64,000 nucleotides of DNA from Herbihabitans rhizosphaerae (GCF_004216555.1 NZ_SGWQ01000004.1:1-64000), one strand, 5' to 3'. Counted from the stretch's first letter, positions 32,354-41,615 are shown. Made by a program: numbers and translations. The notes: generated by a model not told the origin, from the sequence alone.

Positions 32354-33565
32354 TCACCACAGGCCGCGTGACCGGGCCAGGCGCCCCACGGTCAACGCGG
32401 TGCGCAACACGTGCGAGTCGCGCGGGTCGGTGGCGTCCCGTCCGGTCAGCTCGCCGATCTTGCGCAGCCGGTACCGCACCGTGTTCGGGTGCACGAACAG
32501 CGTGCGGGCGCAGTTCTCCAGCACGCCGCCGGCCTCCAGATACGCCTCCACCGTCGCGAGCAGCGCGCCACCGGCGTCCTCCAGTGGCTTGGCGATCCGG
32601 TCGATCAGCTGCCATTCCGCCTCCGGATCACCGGCCAACGCGCGTTCCGGCAGCAGATCGTGCGACCGGACCGGGCGCGGCGCGGTCGGCCACCCGACCA
32701 CGGCACGCAGGCCGGACAGCGCGTCCGCCGCGCTGCGGTGCGCCTCGGCGAGGCTGGCCACGGTCGGGCCGGCCACCACCGGGCCGTCCCCGAAGGCCGA
32801 GGCGATCCGGCTCAGCACCTGCTCGTCCGGCCCGTCCGCGGCCGGTCCGGCGAGCACGATGACCAGCCGGGAGCCCTGCACGCCGAGCAGCGCCGGCCTG
32901 GCCAGCCGCGCCGCGCGGCTGCGCACCTCGAACACCACGGTCGGCGGGTCGTCGGACGGCGAGTTGCCCACCAGCACGGTGGCCTGGGCGGCCGGGTCCC
33001 AGCCGAGTGCGGCCGCGCGGGAGAACACCGACTCCTCGGCCTCGCCGCGCACGATCCCGTCCACGACCAGAGCTTCCAGCCGGGCGTCCCAGGCACCCCT
33101 GCTCTCGGCGGCCGACGCGTAGGACATCGCCGAGGCGAACGCGACCTCGCGGCTGTACCGCAGCACCGCCTCGGCCAGGATGTCGCGCTCCTTGTCGTCG
33201 GCGGCCAGATCGGGCACCTGCCGCTCGAACACCTGCAGCGCGACCCGCACCAGTTCGACGGTCTGCCGCAGGCTGATCCAGCGGGCGAGGTCGCGTGGGG
33301 CGGCGCGGAACACGTCGGTGGTCAGCCGCAGGGCCTCGCGCTCGTCGCGCAGCCAGGCCGCGAAGCCGGAGACTCCGTTCTGGGTGATCAGCAGGACGCT
33401 CGCGCGCTGGTCCGCCGGCATGCGGCCGAACCAGGCGAACTCGGCGTCCATCGCGGCGATGCTGGCCGAGGCGAGTTTGCCGGACGCGCGGTCGAGCGCG
33501 GCCAGCGTCTTGTCGGACAGGCCGCTGTGCCGACCACTCCGCTCGCCGGATCTCCCGCTGCTCAT
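32354..33565 (-). CDS. fasR: FasR-type fatty-acid synthesis regulator (PucR/CdaR-like HTH)
   Basis: 403 aa from ATG 33565. The C-terminal PucR HTH reads VEAYLEAGGVLENCARTLF then VHPNTVRYRLRKIGELTG. The N-terminal ~300 residues match the effector part of the Streptomyces regulator encoded directly upstream of fabD. That protein activates fabD-fabH-acpP-fabF; the conserved position here suggests the same job. The open frame continues 68 codons upstream but without family-like sequence. Confidence 0.85.
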   Translation of the reverse strand: MSSGRSGERSGRHSGLSDKTLAALDRASGKLASASIAAMDAEFAWFGRMPADQRASVLLITQNGVSGFAAWLRDEREALRLTTDVFRAAPRDLARWISLRQTVELVRVALQVFERQVPDLAADDKERDILAEAVLRYSREVAFASAMSYASAAESRGAWDARLEALVVDGIVRGEAEESVFSRAAALGWDPAAQATVLVGNSPSDDPPTVVFEVRSRAARLARPALLGVQGSRLVIVLAGPAADGPDEQVLSRIASAFGDGPVVAGPTVASLAEAHRSAADALSGLRAVVGWPTAPRPVRSHDLLPERALAGDPEAEWQLIDRIAKPLEDAGGALLATVEAYLEAGGVLENCARTLFVHPNTVRYRLRKIGELTGRDATDPRDSHVLRTALTVGRLARSRGLW

Positions 33566-33957
33566 ACCGCCAGAATCGCACGTCGACCCGGTCGCCGGCG
33601 AAACGGTGCCGCGACTACGGACGGACCGTTCATTGTGCGACAGCCGGTAAATACGCGCCACTCGAGAACGCCGTCGTGTGCTCCTCATTCTGGTGAATGC
33701 GCCGATAATCACTCGGAACGGGTACCCCAAGGTCAGCGAGAATAGCGCAGAAGGAGGGCCGCCTGACACCTCGAGGAAGTGTGCGATGCCAGGCGGCCCG
33801 TTCCCCGGTCCCCACCGGTCCCTCCACTATGGACGGTCCGCGAGCCTCTCGCCAGCGATATCCCCCATTCGTGGCATCACCTTCGAGTTGCGGGCAATCA
33901 GAACCTGAGAAACGCTCGTCGCGACTTGAACATCAGTCGCTGGACCTAGGAGGCAAC
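33566..33957. promoter_or_regulatory. 392-bp gene-free leader with nested inverted repeats
   Basis: Divergent region between the FasR-like gene and the Msc-like gene. GGGCCGCCTG (33756-33765) pairs with CAGGCGGCCC (33790-33799). GGAACGGG (33715-33722) can pair with CCCGTTCC (33797-33804). The two right arms share CCC, so the helices may compete. A GAAGGAGG precedes the inner stem, and a 41-codon frame from the ATG at 33786 is possible but unsupported. This could be a structured leader of the Msc-like gene; no known riboswitch class was recognised. Confidence 0.45.
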
Positions 33958-34692
33958 GTGGGCGACCAGCTGAAGGAAGGCCTCGGGCAGGCGTGGGCGC
34001 TGATTGCCACGTTTGTGCCGAAGCTGCTCGGATTCCTGATTATTCTGTTCATCGGATGGTTGATCGCCAAGGCAGTCGCCAAGGGATTGTCGATGGTGCT
34101 CAACAAGCTCGGATTCAATCGCATGATGGAGAAGACCGGGCTGACGAACATGCTGCGCGGGTCCGGAGTGGACGCCGGCGGCATCATCGTCAAGCTCGCG
34201 TACTACTTCATCCTGCTGATCGGCCTGCAGCTCGCGTTCGGCGTGTTCGGGCCGAGCAACCCGGTCAGCGTGCTGCTGAACGACGTGATCGCCTTCCTGC
34301 CGCGCATCGTGGTCGCGGTCGTGCTGGTGATCGTGGCGGCCGCGGTGGCCAAGGTGGTCCGGGACCTGATCACGAGTTCGCTGGGCAACCGGCCGTTCGC
34401 GCCGATGCTCGGCACCATCGCGTACGCGTTCCTGATCGCCATCGGCATCATCGCGGCGCTGAACCAGGTCAACATCGCCACCACGGTGACCATGCCGGTG
34501 CTGATCACCGTGCTCGCCACGGTCGGCGGTGTGATCATCGTCGGCTTCGGAGGCGGCCTGATCCGCCCGATGCAGGAGCGGTGGGGCGGCTGGATCGACC
34601 GGTTCCAGGGCCAGATGGGCGCGCCCAAGCCGCGCGCCGAGCAGGCTCCCGGTGCCGTTCGGCAGGCGGAGGCGCCGCGCACGCAGCGGTGA
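33958..34692 (+). CDS. MscS-related membrane protein with conserved TM-helix repeats
   Basis: 244 aa from GTG 33958 (AGGAGG 5 nt upstream). Hydrophobic helices: TFVPKLLGFLIILFIGWLIAK, LAYYFILLIGLQLAFGVFG, FLPRIVVAVVLVIVAAAVAK, LGTIAYAFLIAIGIIAAL and VLITVLATVGGVIIVGFGGGL. The alternating helix/amphipathic pattern with DLITSSLGNRPFAPM fits the conserved-TM-helix family related to small-conductance mechanosensitive channels, but the MscS beta domain is absent. Monocistronic, with a long leader and a strong terminator. Confidence 0.75.
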   Translation: MGDQLKEGLGQAWALIATFVPKLLGFLIILFIGWLIAKAVAKGLSMVLNKLGFNRMMEKTGLTNMLRGSGVDAGGIIVKLAYYFILLIGLQLAFGVFGPSNPVSVLLNDVIAFLPRIVVAVVLVIVAAAVAKVVRDLITSSLGNRPFAPMLGTIAYAFLIAIGIIAALNQVNIATTVTMPVLITVLATVGGVIIVGFGGGLIRPMQERWGGWIDRFQGQMGAPKPRAEQAPGAVRQAEAPRTQR

Positions 34693-34709
34693 TCTGATCG
34701 ACGATTCGA

Positions 34710-34744
34710 CGGGCCCGGTGGGGGTGATCACCCCGCCGGGCCCG
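34710..34744 (+). terminator. strong palindromic terminator
   Basis: CGGGCCCGG (34710-34718) pairs with CCGGGCCCG (34736-34744). Within the loop, GGGGTGATCACCCC is itself a perfect palindrome, giving a near-continuous stem of about 16 bp. It begins 17 nt after the Msc-like stop and shields the FMN riboswitch from read-through. Confidence 0.8.
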
Positions 34745-34818
34745 CTCGCGTCTGGTTGGTCACAAACCCGCCCGGGAACATGATCGGCGGGTGCACTGTT
34801 GTGCCACAGCAAGGAGAA

Positions 34819-34942
34819 GTGCGCTCCGGGGTCGGTGAAATTCCGAACCGGCGGTGAAAGCCCGCGACCCGTCTGCCACGGCAGGCGGTTGAACCGGTGG
34901 AACTCCGGTGCCGACGGTGACAGTCCGGATGGGAGGACGCGT
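34819..34942 (+). ncRNA. FMN riboswitch (RFN element)
   Basis: The conserved RFN blocks are all present in order: GGGGTCGGTGAAATTCCGA, ACCGGCGGTGAAAGCCCGCGA, a variable arm, GAACCGGTGGAACTCCGGTG, CCGACGGTGACAGTCCGGAT and GGGAGGACGC closing P1. It precedes a PnuX-type transporter, a known RFN-controlled riboflavin importer in actinobacteria. FMN binding should reduce transporter production. Confidence 0.95.
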
Positions 34943-34977
34943 ACGCCGCCGGCCGCGTGCTGGCGCCTGCGTTCTTC

Positions 34978-35015
34978 CCGTCGCGCCCGATGAGTGTGCG
35001 CCGGCGCGACGGAGG
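34978..35015 (+). promoter_or_regulatory. expression-platform hairpin overlapping the pnuX ribosome site
   Basis: CCGTCGCGCC (34978-34987) pairs perfectly with GGCGCGACGG (35003-35012), a 10-bp stem whose last two bases are the first G's of the GGAGG Shine-Dalgarno (35011-35015). The ATG is at 35021. This placement points to control of translation initiation, with the stem sequestering the ribosome site when FMN is bound; no terminator T-run is present. Confidence 0.7.
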
Positions 35016-35020
35016 ACGCG

Positions 35021-35653
35021 ATGCACGTTCTGATGGAGAACGGTCTCACGCTGTTCGGGCAGAAGATCAGCTTCGCCGAGCTGTTCGGCCAGGTGTTCGC
35101 GCTGGCCGTGGTGTTCCTGGCGCAGCGAAGGACGCTGTGGACCTGGCCGGTGCAGCTCGCCTCCGTGGTGCTGCTGTTCGCGGTCTACACCTCGGCGCAC
35201 CTGGGCGGGCTGGCGATCCGTCAGGTGGTGATCGGCCTGATCGCGGTGTACGGCTGGTGGGCCTGGAGGCGTCGGCGTGATCCGGTGTTCGGGGTCGCCG
35301 TCCGCCGCGCCGGTCCGCGCGAGCTGATCATCGCCGGCGTGTTCCTGGTCGCCGGCACGATCGGGTTCGCGCTGCTGCTGGACGCCACCGACGCGTCCTG
35401 GGCACCGTGGCCGGACGCGGCGATCTTCATCGGCACCGTGCTTGCGTTCGCGCTGCAGGGCATCGGGCTGGTCGAGTTCTGGCTGGTGTGGCTGATCGTG
35501 GACGCGGTCGGCGTGCCGCTGCAGATCTCCTCCGGCCTGTGGTTCAGCGCGGTGGTCTACGTGGTGTTCGCCGGGTTGGTGATCCACGGGTGGATCAGCT
35601 GGTACCGGGCGGCGGCGCAGCAGCGTGCCGCGGGTGAGCTAGCGGCGGCGTAG
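35021..35653 (+). CDS. pnuX: riboflavin transporter, PnuC-family (PnuX)
   Basis: 210 aa from ATG 35021 (GGAGG 5 nt upstream). About seven to eight membrane helices, including VFALAVVFLAQRRTLWTWPVQ, the PnuC-like motif WPVQLASVVLLFAVY, and VVIGLIAVYGWWAWRRR with the YGWW pattern typical of the family. PnuC proteins carry nicotinamide riboside, but those behind an FMN riboswitch (PnuX) carry riboflavin. Its 3' end overlaps the convergent DUF6236 gene by 15 nt. Confidence 0.9.
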   Translation: MHVLMENGLTLFGQKISFAELFGQVFALAVVFLAQRRTLWTWPVQLASVVLLFAVYTSAHLGGLAIRQVVIGLIAVYGWWAWRRRRDPVFGVAVRRAGPRELIIAGVFLVAGTIGFALLLDATDASWAPWPDAAIFIGTVLAFALQGIGLVEFWLVWLIVDAVGVPLQISSGLWFSAVVYVVFAGLVIHGWISWYRAAAQQRAAGELAAA

Positions 35654-36814
35654 CAGGGACGCGCCGGCCAGGCGACGATCGGCGGCCAGCAGGTACGCGA
35701 CAGGTGAGCCCTTCTTCTGCTCGCGGCGCGCCTTGTGCTTGCCGGCGAGGTACGGCACCACGGTCACCGCGACGGCGGCGCCCGCCACCGCCAGTTGACC
35801 ACCGGCGGCGGCGAGACCGCCGAGTACGGTGCCCGCCGCGGCGTCGACTTTGAGCGCGAGCGGCCCGGCGACCGACTCGACGCCGAGCGCGCGTAGGCCC
35901 TTGCGCAGGTCGTCGAGCTTCGGCTTGGTCTCTCGTTCGTACAGCGCCTTGAGATGAGCGTGCGCCACCTCGACGTTCTCCACCGCGGCGATCGCGCGCA
36001 GCTCGTCGCCGAGCCCCGCCACGTGCGCCCGGAACGCGGTCAGCTCCGCGCCGTGCTCGGCTCGGAACTTGATCAGCTTGTCCGTGGGGACGTGGGCGAG
36101 GCGCTCCGGCTCGATCACCACCCGCAGCGCGAGGTGCACGTACGCGGCTTCGGCGTCCGCCAGTGCGGGCGTGCGGTCGGGTCCGCCGAGCAGCAGCCCT
36201 TCCACCTGATCCAACGCGCCGAGCGCGTGGTGCATCCGGAGGTCGTCGGTCACGGGGGACAGCGCGTTGTTCGCGCTCATCGCGTCGGCGAGCACGGCGA
36301 GGTAGATCGACCCCAGCTCCGGCCGCATGCCCAGCCACGGCCGTCCGTTCGGCTCGGCCACGGCCAGCTTGGCCTTGATCAACCGGGTGCTCAGCTCGGC
36401 GGACATCTTGCCTACGGACGGCGCGGACCTGTCGTGGTGGACCCAGAAGGTGCGCGGGTCGTCGGGCGTCGCCGGCTCGGCCGGCGCATAGAAGCCGCCG
36501 GCGTTGCTGGCCGGATTGCCGTAGCTGCGCGCCGGCCGGGCGGCCTGCGTGCCGAAGCGTTCGACCATCGCCTTGCTGTGCGCGTCGAGCACCGAGCCGA
36601 AGGTGTCGCCGACGAGGTCCAGGTCGGCCGCGCTCGGCGTCGCGTCGGTGATCAGGTCGGACTCGGCGCGCACCTGGCGCACCAGCTCGCTGTCCCGCGA
36701 CGGCAACTCGGGCGGCCGGGTCAGCACGATGCCGTCCCAGGTGAGCAGTGCGAGCTTCACCCAGTCGTCGGACTGGAAGTGCATCCACGGGTAGTACAGC
36801 GCGATCGACCCCAT
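35639..36814 (-). CDS. DUF6236 family protein
   Basis: 391 aa. It begins MGSIALYYPWMHFQSDDWVK and continues LALLTWDGIVLTRPPEL, the hallmark N-terminus of DUF6236. The middle is helical (RLIKAKLAVAEPNGRPWLGM). The C-terminus has a Gly/Ala-rich hydrophobic segment (about 330-360) that could touch the membrane, then a basic tail (KHKARREQKK). Function unknown. ATG at 36814, only 4 nt after the AraC stop, so co-transcribed with it. Confidence 0.75.
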   Translation of the reverse strand: MGSIALYYPWMHFQSDDWVKLALLTWDGIVLTRPPELPSRDSELVRQVRAESDLITDATPSAADLDLVGDTFGSVLDAHSKAMVERFGTQAARPARSYGNPASNAGGFYAPAEPATPDDPRTFWVHHDRSAPSVGKMSAELSTRLIKAKLAVAEPNGRPWLGMRPELGSIYLAVLADAMSANNALSPVTDDLRMHHALGALDQVEGLLLGGPDRTPALADAEAAYVHLALRVVIEPERLAHVPTDKLIKFRAEHGAELTAFRAHVAGLGDELRAIAAVENVEVAHAHLKALYERETKPKLDDLRKGLRALGVESVAGPLALKVDAAAGTVLGGLAAAGGQLAVAGAAVAVTVVPYLAGKHKARREQKKGSPVAYLLAADRRLAGASLLRRR

Positions 36815-36818
36815 GTGA

Positions 36819-37604
36819 TCAGCGTGCCAGGCCGGCGTACCTGGCGGGGGTGGTTCCGAGCATCCGGGTGAAGTGCCGGTTGAGGTGCGACTGGTCGTAG
36901 AAGCCGGCGGTGATCGCCACGTCGGCGGCCGGCTGACCGGCGAGCAGCAGCCGCCGTGCCAGTTCGACCCGGCGCCCGGTCAGGTAGCGGTGCGGCGGCA
37001 GCCCGTAGGCGCGGCCGAACGAGCGCACCAGGTGCGTCGGATGCGTGTCGAGCGAGCCGGCCGCGTCGGCCAGCGTGATCCCGTCCACCACGTGCTCGTC
37101 GAGGAGTTGGCGCAGCGCGTCGGCCACGCCGTCGTCGGGCGGCCGCGGGTGCTCGGCCCGCCCGAGCCGGTCCCGCAGCGCCTCGCCGACCAGCGCCAGC
37201 CGGGACTCGCCGGCCAACGCCTCGCCGGGGTGCGTCAGCACGTGGTGCAGCTGGTCGACCCGGCGGCGCAGCAGTGGATCGGCGAGCGTCGGCCGGTCCA
37301 CCGCGGCGCCGACCAGCTCGTCGCCGAGCACGGTGTCGTCCAGGTACAGCACGCGCTTGCGAAACCCTTGGGAGGTCACGGTTCTGCCGTCGTGCGCCAC
37401 GTGCGGCGGCAGCAGTGTGACGGTGTTCGGGGTGGAGTCGTGCTCGTCGTGCTCCAGTCCGTAGCCGATCATGCCGTCGTCCACGATCAGCAGCGTCCAT
37501 ACGTCGTGCGTGTGGCTCGGGTAGGCGTGCTCGGTGTACCGGGCGTGGAACACCTCGGCCACGCCCGGAACGTCCACCCGCCACGCGCGAACGTCGGCGC
37601 CCAT
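36819..37604 (-). CDS. AraC-family transcriptional regulator
   Basis: 261 aa. An N-terminal cupin (FHARYTEHAYPSHTHDVWTLLI, with metal-type histidines) is followed by a double HTH: ITLADAAGSLDTHPTHLVRSF and LAGQPAADVAITAGFYDQSHLNRHF. ATG at 37604, no evident ribosome site, possibly leaderless. It diverges from the DUF2000 gene with 49 bp between and probably regulates it and itself. Confidence 0.88.
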   Translation of the reverse strand: MGADVRAWRVDVPGVAEVFHARYTEHAYPSHTHDVWTLLIVDDGMIGYGLEHDEHDSTPNTVTLLPPHVAHDGRTVTSQGFRKRVLYLDDTVLGDELVGAAVDRPTLADPLLRRRVDQLHHVLTHPGEALAGESRLALVGEALRDRLGRAEHPRPPDDGVADALRQLLDEHVVDGITLADAAGSLDTHPTHLVRSFGRAYGLPPHRYLTGRRVELARRLLLAGQPAADVAITAGFYDQSHLNRHFTRMLGTTPARYAGLAR

Positions 37605-37653
37605 GTCAAGAACGTACAAGACGGGGGCGGGCGGCGGGCGCACGCTGGAGCAC

Positions 37654-38061
37654 ATGCGCTTCGACACCAAGATCGCCGTCGTGTTGCGGGACGACCTGGA
37701 GAGCTGGCAGCGGCTGAACGTGACCGCGTTCCTGGTCAGTGGGATCGCCACGAACGCCGAGCTGATCGGCGAGTCCTATGTGGACGGTGACGGCGCGGAG
37801 TACCTGCCGATGTTCCGGCAGCCCGTGCTGGTGTTCACCGGCGGCAAGGACGTGCTCGCCGACGCGCGCCGGCGCGCGCTGGACCGCGGCATGGCCATGT
37901 CGATCTACACGCACGACCTGTTCGCCACGGGCAACGACGACGACAATCGCGCCGCCGTGCGCGCCGTTCCGACCGATTCTCTGGACCTGGTCGGGATTGC
38001 CGTGCACGGCAAGCGCAACGCCGTCGACAAGGTCCTCAAGGGCGCGACGTTGCACCCGTGA
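37654..38061 (+). CDS. DUF2000 family protein
   Basis: 135 aa, ATG 37654 with GGAG upstream. It starts MRFDTKIAVVLRDDLESWQ and continues LNVTAFLVSGIA, then ESYVDGDGAEYLPMFRQPVLVF and MAMSIYTHDLFATGND, matching DUF2000, a small alpha/beta family related to peptidyl-tRNA hydrolase 2 folds. Role unknown. Paired with the divergent AraC regulator and followed by a large hairpin. Confidence 0.82.
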   Translation: MRFDTKIAVVLRDDLESWQRLNVTAFLVSGIATNAELIGESYVDGDGAEYLPMFRQPVLVFTGGKDVLADARRRALDRGMAMSIYTHDLFATGNDDDNRAAVRAVPTDSLDLVGIAVHGKRNAVDKVLKGATLHP

Positions 38062-38064
38062 ACC

Positions 38065-38151
38065 CGCGAGTTCCGCGCCCTGCACCGGCGAGTCCCGCGT
38101 CCTGCACGATGCAGGGCGCGGGACTCACCGTGTCTGAGCGCGGAACTCGCG
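38065..38151. terminator. nested double hairpin between DUF2000 and aceE
   Basis: Outer arms CGCGAGTTCCGCGC (38065-38078) and GCGCGGAACTCGCG (38138-38151) are a perfect 14-bp match. Inside, 38090-38106 pairs with 38110-38126 over 17 positions with one G-U, around a 3-nt loop. The left arms of the two stems are themselves similar (GCGAGTTCCGCG vs GCGAGTCCCGCG), as if one arose by duplication. It serves both convergent genes; aceE ends at 38153. Confidence 0.75.
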
Positions 38152-38152
38152 A

Positions 38153-40924
38153 TTACGCCGAGCCGGAGTCGCTGGTTTGCGGGCCGGCTGCCTGGACGTC
38201 GTCGATGCGGTACTTGCGTGCCGCCTCGGACACCAGCGACTTCTGGATCTCGCCACGCGCGGCCAGTGCGGCCAGCGTGCCGACCGCGATCGACTGGGCG
38301 TCCACCAGGAAGTGCCGCCGCGCAGCCGGACGCGTGTCGGAGAACCCGAACCCGTCCGTGCCCAGCGAGTACATGTCGGTCGGCACCCATGGGCGGATCA
38401 GGTCCGGCACCGCGCGCATCCAGTCCGACACCGCCACTACCGGGCCGGCCGCCTCGGACAGCGCCTCGGTCACGTACGGCACCCGCGGCTCGGCGTCCGG
38501 GTTCAGCAAGTTGTGCCGGTCGACCTCCACCGCGTCGCGCCGCAGCTCCGCCCACGACGTCGCCGACCACACGTCGGCCCGCACGCCCCAGTCCTCGGCC
38601 AGCAGCTCCTGCGCCCGCAGCGCGTCCGGCATGGTCACGCCGGAGACCAGGATCTGCGCCCGCGCGCCCGGCCCCTCCGGTGCCACCTGGTAGCGGTACA
38701 GCCCGCGCAGAAGTCCTTCCACGTCAAGGTCTTCCGGCTCGGCGGGCTGCCGGTACGGCTCGTTGTAGATGGTCAGGTAGTAGAAGATGTCCTCGGCGTT
38801 CTCGCCGTACATCCGGCGCAGGCCGTCCTTGACGATATGCGCGATCTCGAACGACCACGACGGGTCGTAGGAGATCACCGCCGGGTTGCTCGCCGCCAGC
38901 AGCAGCGAGTGCCCGTCGGCGTGCTGCAGGCCCTCTCCGGTCAGCGTGGTGCGGCCGGCCGTCGCGCCCAGGATGAACCCGCGGGCCATCTGGTCGCCGG
39001 CCGCCCACAGCCCGTCGCCGGTGCGCTGGAACCCGAACATCGAGTAGAAGATGTAGATCGGGATCATCGGCTCGCCGTGCGTGGCGTACGACGTGCCGGC
39101 GGCGGTGAACGACGCGGTCGAGCCGGCCTCGTTGATGCCCTCGTGCAGGATCTGCCCCTGCTCGCTTTCCTTGTAGGACAACATGAGTTCGGCGTCCACC
39201 GAGGTGTAGGTCTGCCCGAGCGGGTTGTAGATCTTCTGCGTCGGGAACATCGAGTCCATGCCGAACGTGCGCGCCTCGTCCGGGATGATCGGCACCAGCC
39301 GCGGTCCGATCTCGGAGTCCTTGGCGAGGTCGCGCACCAGGCGCACGAAGGCCATCGTGGTGGCGACCTCCTGCTTGCCCGATCCGCGCCGGATCACGTC
39401 GTAGACCTTGTCGCCGGGCAGCACCAGCGCCTTGGACTTGCCGCGCCGCTCCGGGACGAACCCGCCGAGCGTGCGCCGGCGCTCGTGCATGTACTGGATC
39501 TCCGGCGCGTCCTTGCCGGGGTGGTAGTACGGCGGCAGGTACGGGTCGCGCTCCAGGTCCTCGTCGCTGATCGGCACGCGCAGGGTGTCCCGGAAGAGCT
39601 TGAGGTCATCCAGGGTCATCTTCTTCATCTGGTGCGTGGCGTTGCGTGCCTCGAAGTGCGGGCCGAGGTTGTAGCCCTTGATCGTCTTGGCCAGGATCAC
39701 GGTCGGCTGGCCGTGGTGCTCGGTGGCCGCCTGGTAGGCCGCGTACACCTTGCGGTAGTCGTGGCCGCCGCGCTTGAGGTTCCAGATCTCCGGGTCGCTC
39801 ATCGGCTTGACGAGCTCCTTGGTGCGCGGATCGCGCCCGAAGAAGTGCTCGCGCACGAACGCGCCGTCGTTGGCCTTGTAGGTCTGGAAGTCGCCGTCCG
39901 GCGTGGTGTTCATCAGGTTGACCAGCGCGCCGTCGCGGTCGGCGTGGAACAGCTTGTCCCACTCGCGGCCCCAGATGACCTTGATCACGTTCCAGCCCGC
40001 GCCGCGGAAGAACGCCTCCAGCTCCTGGATGATCTTGCCGTTGCCGCGCACCGGGCCGTCCAGCCGCTGCAGGTTGCAGTTGATCACGAAGGTGAGGTTG
40101 TCCAGGCCCTCGTTCGCGGCCACGTGGATCAGCCCGCGCGACTCCGGCTCGTCCATCTCGCCGTCGCCGAGGAAGGCCCACACGTGCTGGTCGGTGGTGT
40201 CGGCGATGCCGCGGGCGTGCAGGTACCGGTTGAATCGCGCCTGGTAGATCGCGTTCATCGGGCCGAGGCCCATGGACACCGTGGGAAATTCCCAGAAGCC
40301 CGGCATCAGCCTCGGGTGCGGGTAGGAAGGCAGCCCGCCGCCCGGTCCGGCGTGCGAGTACTCCTGCCGGAAGCCGTCCAGTTGCTCGGCCGACAGCCGT
40401 CCCTCGAGGAACGCGCGTGCGTAGATGCCGGGGGAGGCGTGGCCCTGCACGTAGATCTGGTCACCCCCGCCGGGGTGATCTTTTCCACGGAAGAAGTGGT
40501 TGAAGCCGACCTCGTAGAGCGCCGCGGAGGAGGCGTAGGTGGAGATGTGCCCGCCGACCCCGACCCCGGGGCGCTGCGCGCGGTGCACGGTCATCGCCGC
40601 GTTCCACCTGATCCAGGCGCGGAACCGGCGCTCGGTCTCCTCGTCACCGGGGAACCAGGGCTCCTGCTCGGTGGGGATCGTGTTGACATAGTCGGTGCTG
40701 GTCAGCGACGGGACGCCGACCCGGCTCTCCCGTGCGCGCTCGAGCAGCCGCAGCATCAGATAGCGGGCGCGCTGCTGGCCGCCGGTGGCGAGTGCACCGT
40801 CGAAGGAGTCCAGCCACTCGGCGGTCTCGTCCGGATCGATGTCCGGAAGGTGGGCGGCCATGCCGTCGCGGATGACCCGCACGCGCTCGGGCTGAGCTGG
40901 GCCGGTGCCTGGATTCGAGGACAA
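38153..40924 (-). CDS. aceE: pyruvate dehydrogenase E1 component (homodimeric, AceE)
   Basis: 923 aa. TPP-binding motif [13 protein letters not shown] with NCN 25-30 residues later. Other family stretches: [34 protein letters not shown], and the transketolase C-domain [14 protein letters not shown]. Decarboxylates pyruvate and acetylates the E2 lipoyl arm; its partners SucB-like E2 and LpdA are encoded at 57-60 kb. The TTG start at 40924 has AGGAG 5 nt upstream. Divergent from DUF3052. Confidence 0.96.
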   Translation of the reverse strand: MSSNPGTGPAQPERVRVIRDGMAAHLPDIDPDETAEWLDSFDGALATGGQQRARYLMLRLLERARESRVGVPSLTSTDYVNTIPTEQEPWFPGDEETERRFRAWIRWNAAMTVHRAQRPGVGVGGHISTYASSAALYEVGFNHFFRGKDHPGGGDQIYVQGHASPGIYARAFLEGRLSAEQLDGFRQEYSHAGPGGGLPSYPHPRLMPGFWEFPTVSMGLGPMNAIYQARFNRYLHARGIADTTDQHVWAFLGDGEMDEPESRGLIHVAANEGLDNLTFVINCNLQRLDGPVRGNGKIIQELEAFFRGAGWNVIKVIWGREWDKLFHADRDGALVNLMNTTPDGDFQTYKANDGAFVREHFFGRDPRTKELVKPMSDPEIWNLKRGGHDYRKVYAAYQAATEHHGQPTVILAKTIKGYNLGPHFEARNATHQMKKMTLDDLKLFRDTLRVPISDEDLERDPYLPPYYHPGKDAPEIQYMHERRRTLGGFVPERRGKSKALVLPGDKVYDVIRRGSGKQEVATTMAFVRLVRDLAKDSEIGPRLVPIIPDEARTFGMDSMFPTQKIYNPLGQTYTSVDAELMLSYKESEQGQILHEGINEAGSTASFTAAGTSYATHGEPMIPIYIFYSMFGFQRTGDGLWAAGDQMARGFILGATAGRTTLTGEGLQHADGHSLLLAASNPAVISYDPSWSFEIAHIVKDGLRRMYGENAEDIFYYLTIYNEPYRQPAEPEDLDVEGLLRGLYRYQVAPEGPGARAQILVSGVTMPDALRAQELLAEDWGVRADVWSATSWAELRRDAVEVDRHNLLNPDAEPRVPYVTEALSEAAGPVVAVSDWMRAVPDLIRPWVPTDMYSLGTDGFGFSDTRPAARRHFLVDAQSIAVGTLAALAARGEIQKSLVSEAARKYRIDDVQAAGPQTSDSGSA

Positions 40925-41022
40925 GGGATCTCCTGGCCAACTGGTCGGTCATTGACGACTCGTGTGGGTGTACACAACCACCGTAGAACCATCGTCGTCG
41001 TGATCACCGTCGACGTCATCCT

Positions 41023-41034
41023 TACTGGTCAGTA
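41023..41034. promoter_or_regulatory. TACTGGTCAGTA inverted repeat upstream of aceE
   Basis: TACTG-GT-CAGTA, perfect 5-bp arms around two bases, 99 nt upstream of the aceE start in the 259-bp divergent region. A nearby GGTGTACAC motif is also partly palindromic. It could be an operator for a pyruvate-responsive regulator; no such regulator is in the window. Nothing else was recognised in this gap except the DUF3052 ribosome site. Confidence 0.35.
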
Positions 41035-41183
41035 GCCACGTTGCGGTCGAAGTTCCGGCGTGTCGCGCTGCACACGGTTGCGCAGGTGGGTACCGCCAGT
41101 GTTCGCTTACCACCCAAGGACCGGTAGTTGGCACGCGGCCACTGTTGAGCGGGGCCGCGTCAACCCATTGGAGGAGTGAAGTC

Positions 41184-41615
41184 GTGGTCGCCGCGGGAGA
41201 CGCCGAAAAGACCGGCGTCGCCGAGACGCTCGGAATCAACCCGGGCATGGTGGTCCAGGAGGTCGGGTGGGACGAGGACGTCGATGACGACCTCCGCACC
41301 GCGATCGAGGAGCGCAGTGGAGCAGAGCTGCTCGACGAGGACGCGGATGAGGTGGTGGACGTCATCCTGCTGTGGTGGCGGGACGACGACGGAGACCTTG
41401 TCGACACGCTGATCAACATCCGGCCGCCGTTGGCCGAGGATGGCGTGATCTGGGTGTTGACCCCGAAGACGGGCCGTGACGGGCACGTCGAGCCGCGGGA
41501 CATCGCCGAGGCCGTGCCGACCGCCGGACTGTCTCAGACATCCAACGTCAACGTGGGCGACGACTGGTCGGGAACCCGGCTGGTGGCACCGAAATCCGCC
41601 AAGAGCCGTCGCTGA
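41184..41615 (+). CDS. DUF3052 domain-containing protein
   Basis: 143 aa from GTG 41184 (GAGGAG 7 nt upstream). Strongly acidic N-terminus; VAETLGINPGMVVQEVGWDED and ADEVVDVILLWWRDDDGDLVD are the DUF3052 signature. Ends TRLVAPKSAKSRR. A conserved actinobacterial protein typically lying between aceE and the AhpE-type peroxiredoxin, as here. Function unknown. Confidence 0.88.
   Translation: MVAAGDAEKTGVAETLGINPGMVVQEVGWDEDVDDDLRTAIEERSGAELLDEDADEVVDVILLWWRDDDGDLVDTLINIRPPLAEDGVIWVLTPKTGRDGHVEPRDIAEAVPTAGLSQTSNVNVGDDWSGTRLVAPKSAKSRR

Noticed and set aside
33786-33908. 41-codon small gene in the Msc-like leader
   Set aside because: Its start lies inside a 10-bp stem and the peptide has no recognisable character; only the nearby GAAGGAGG favours it.
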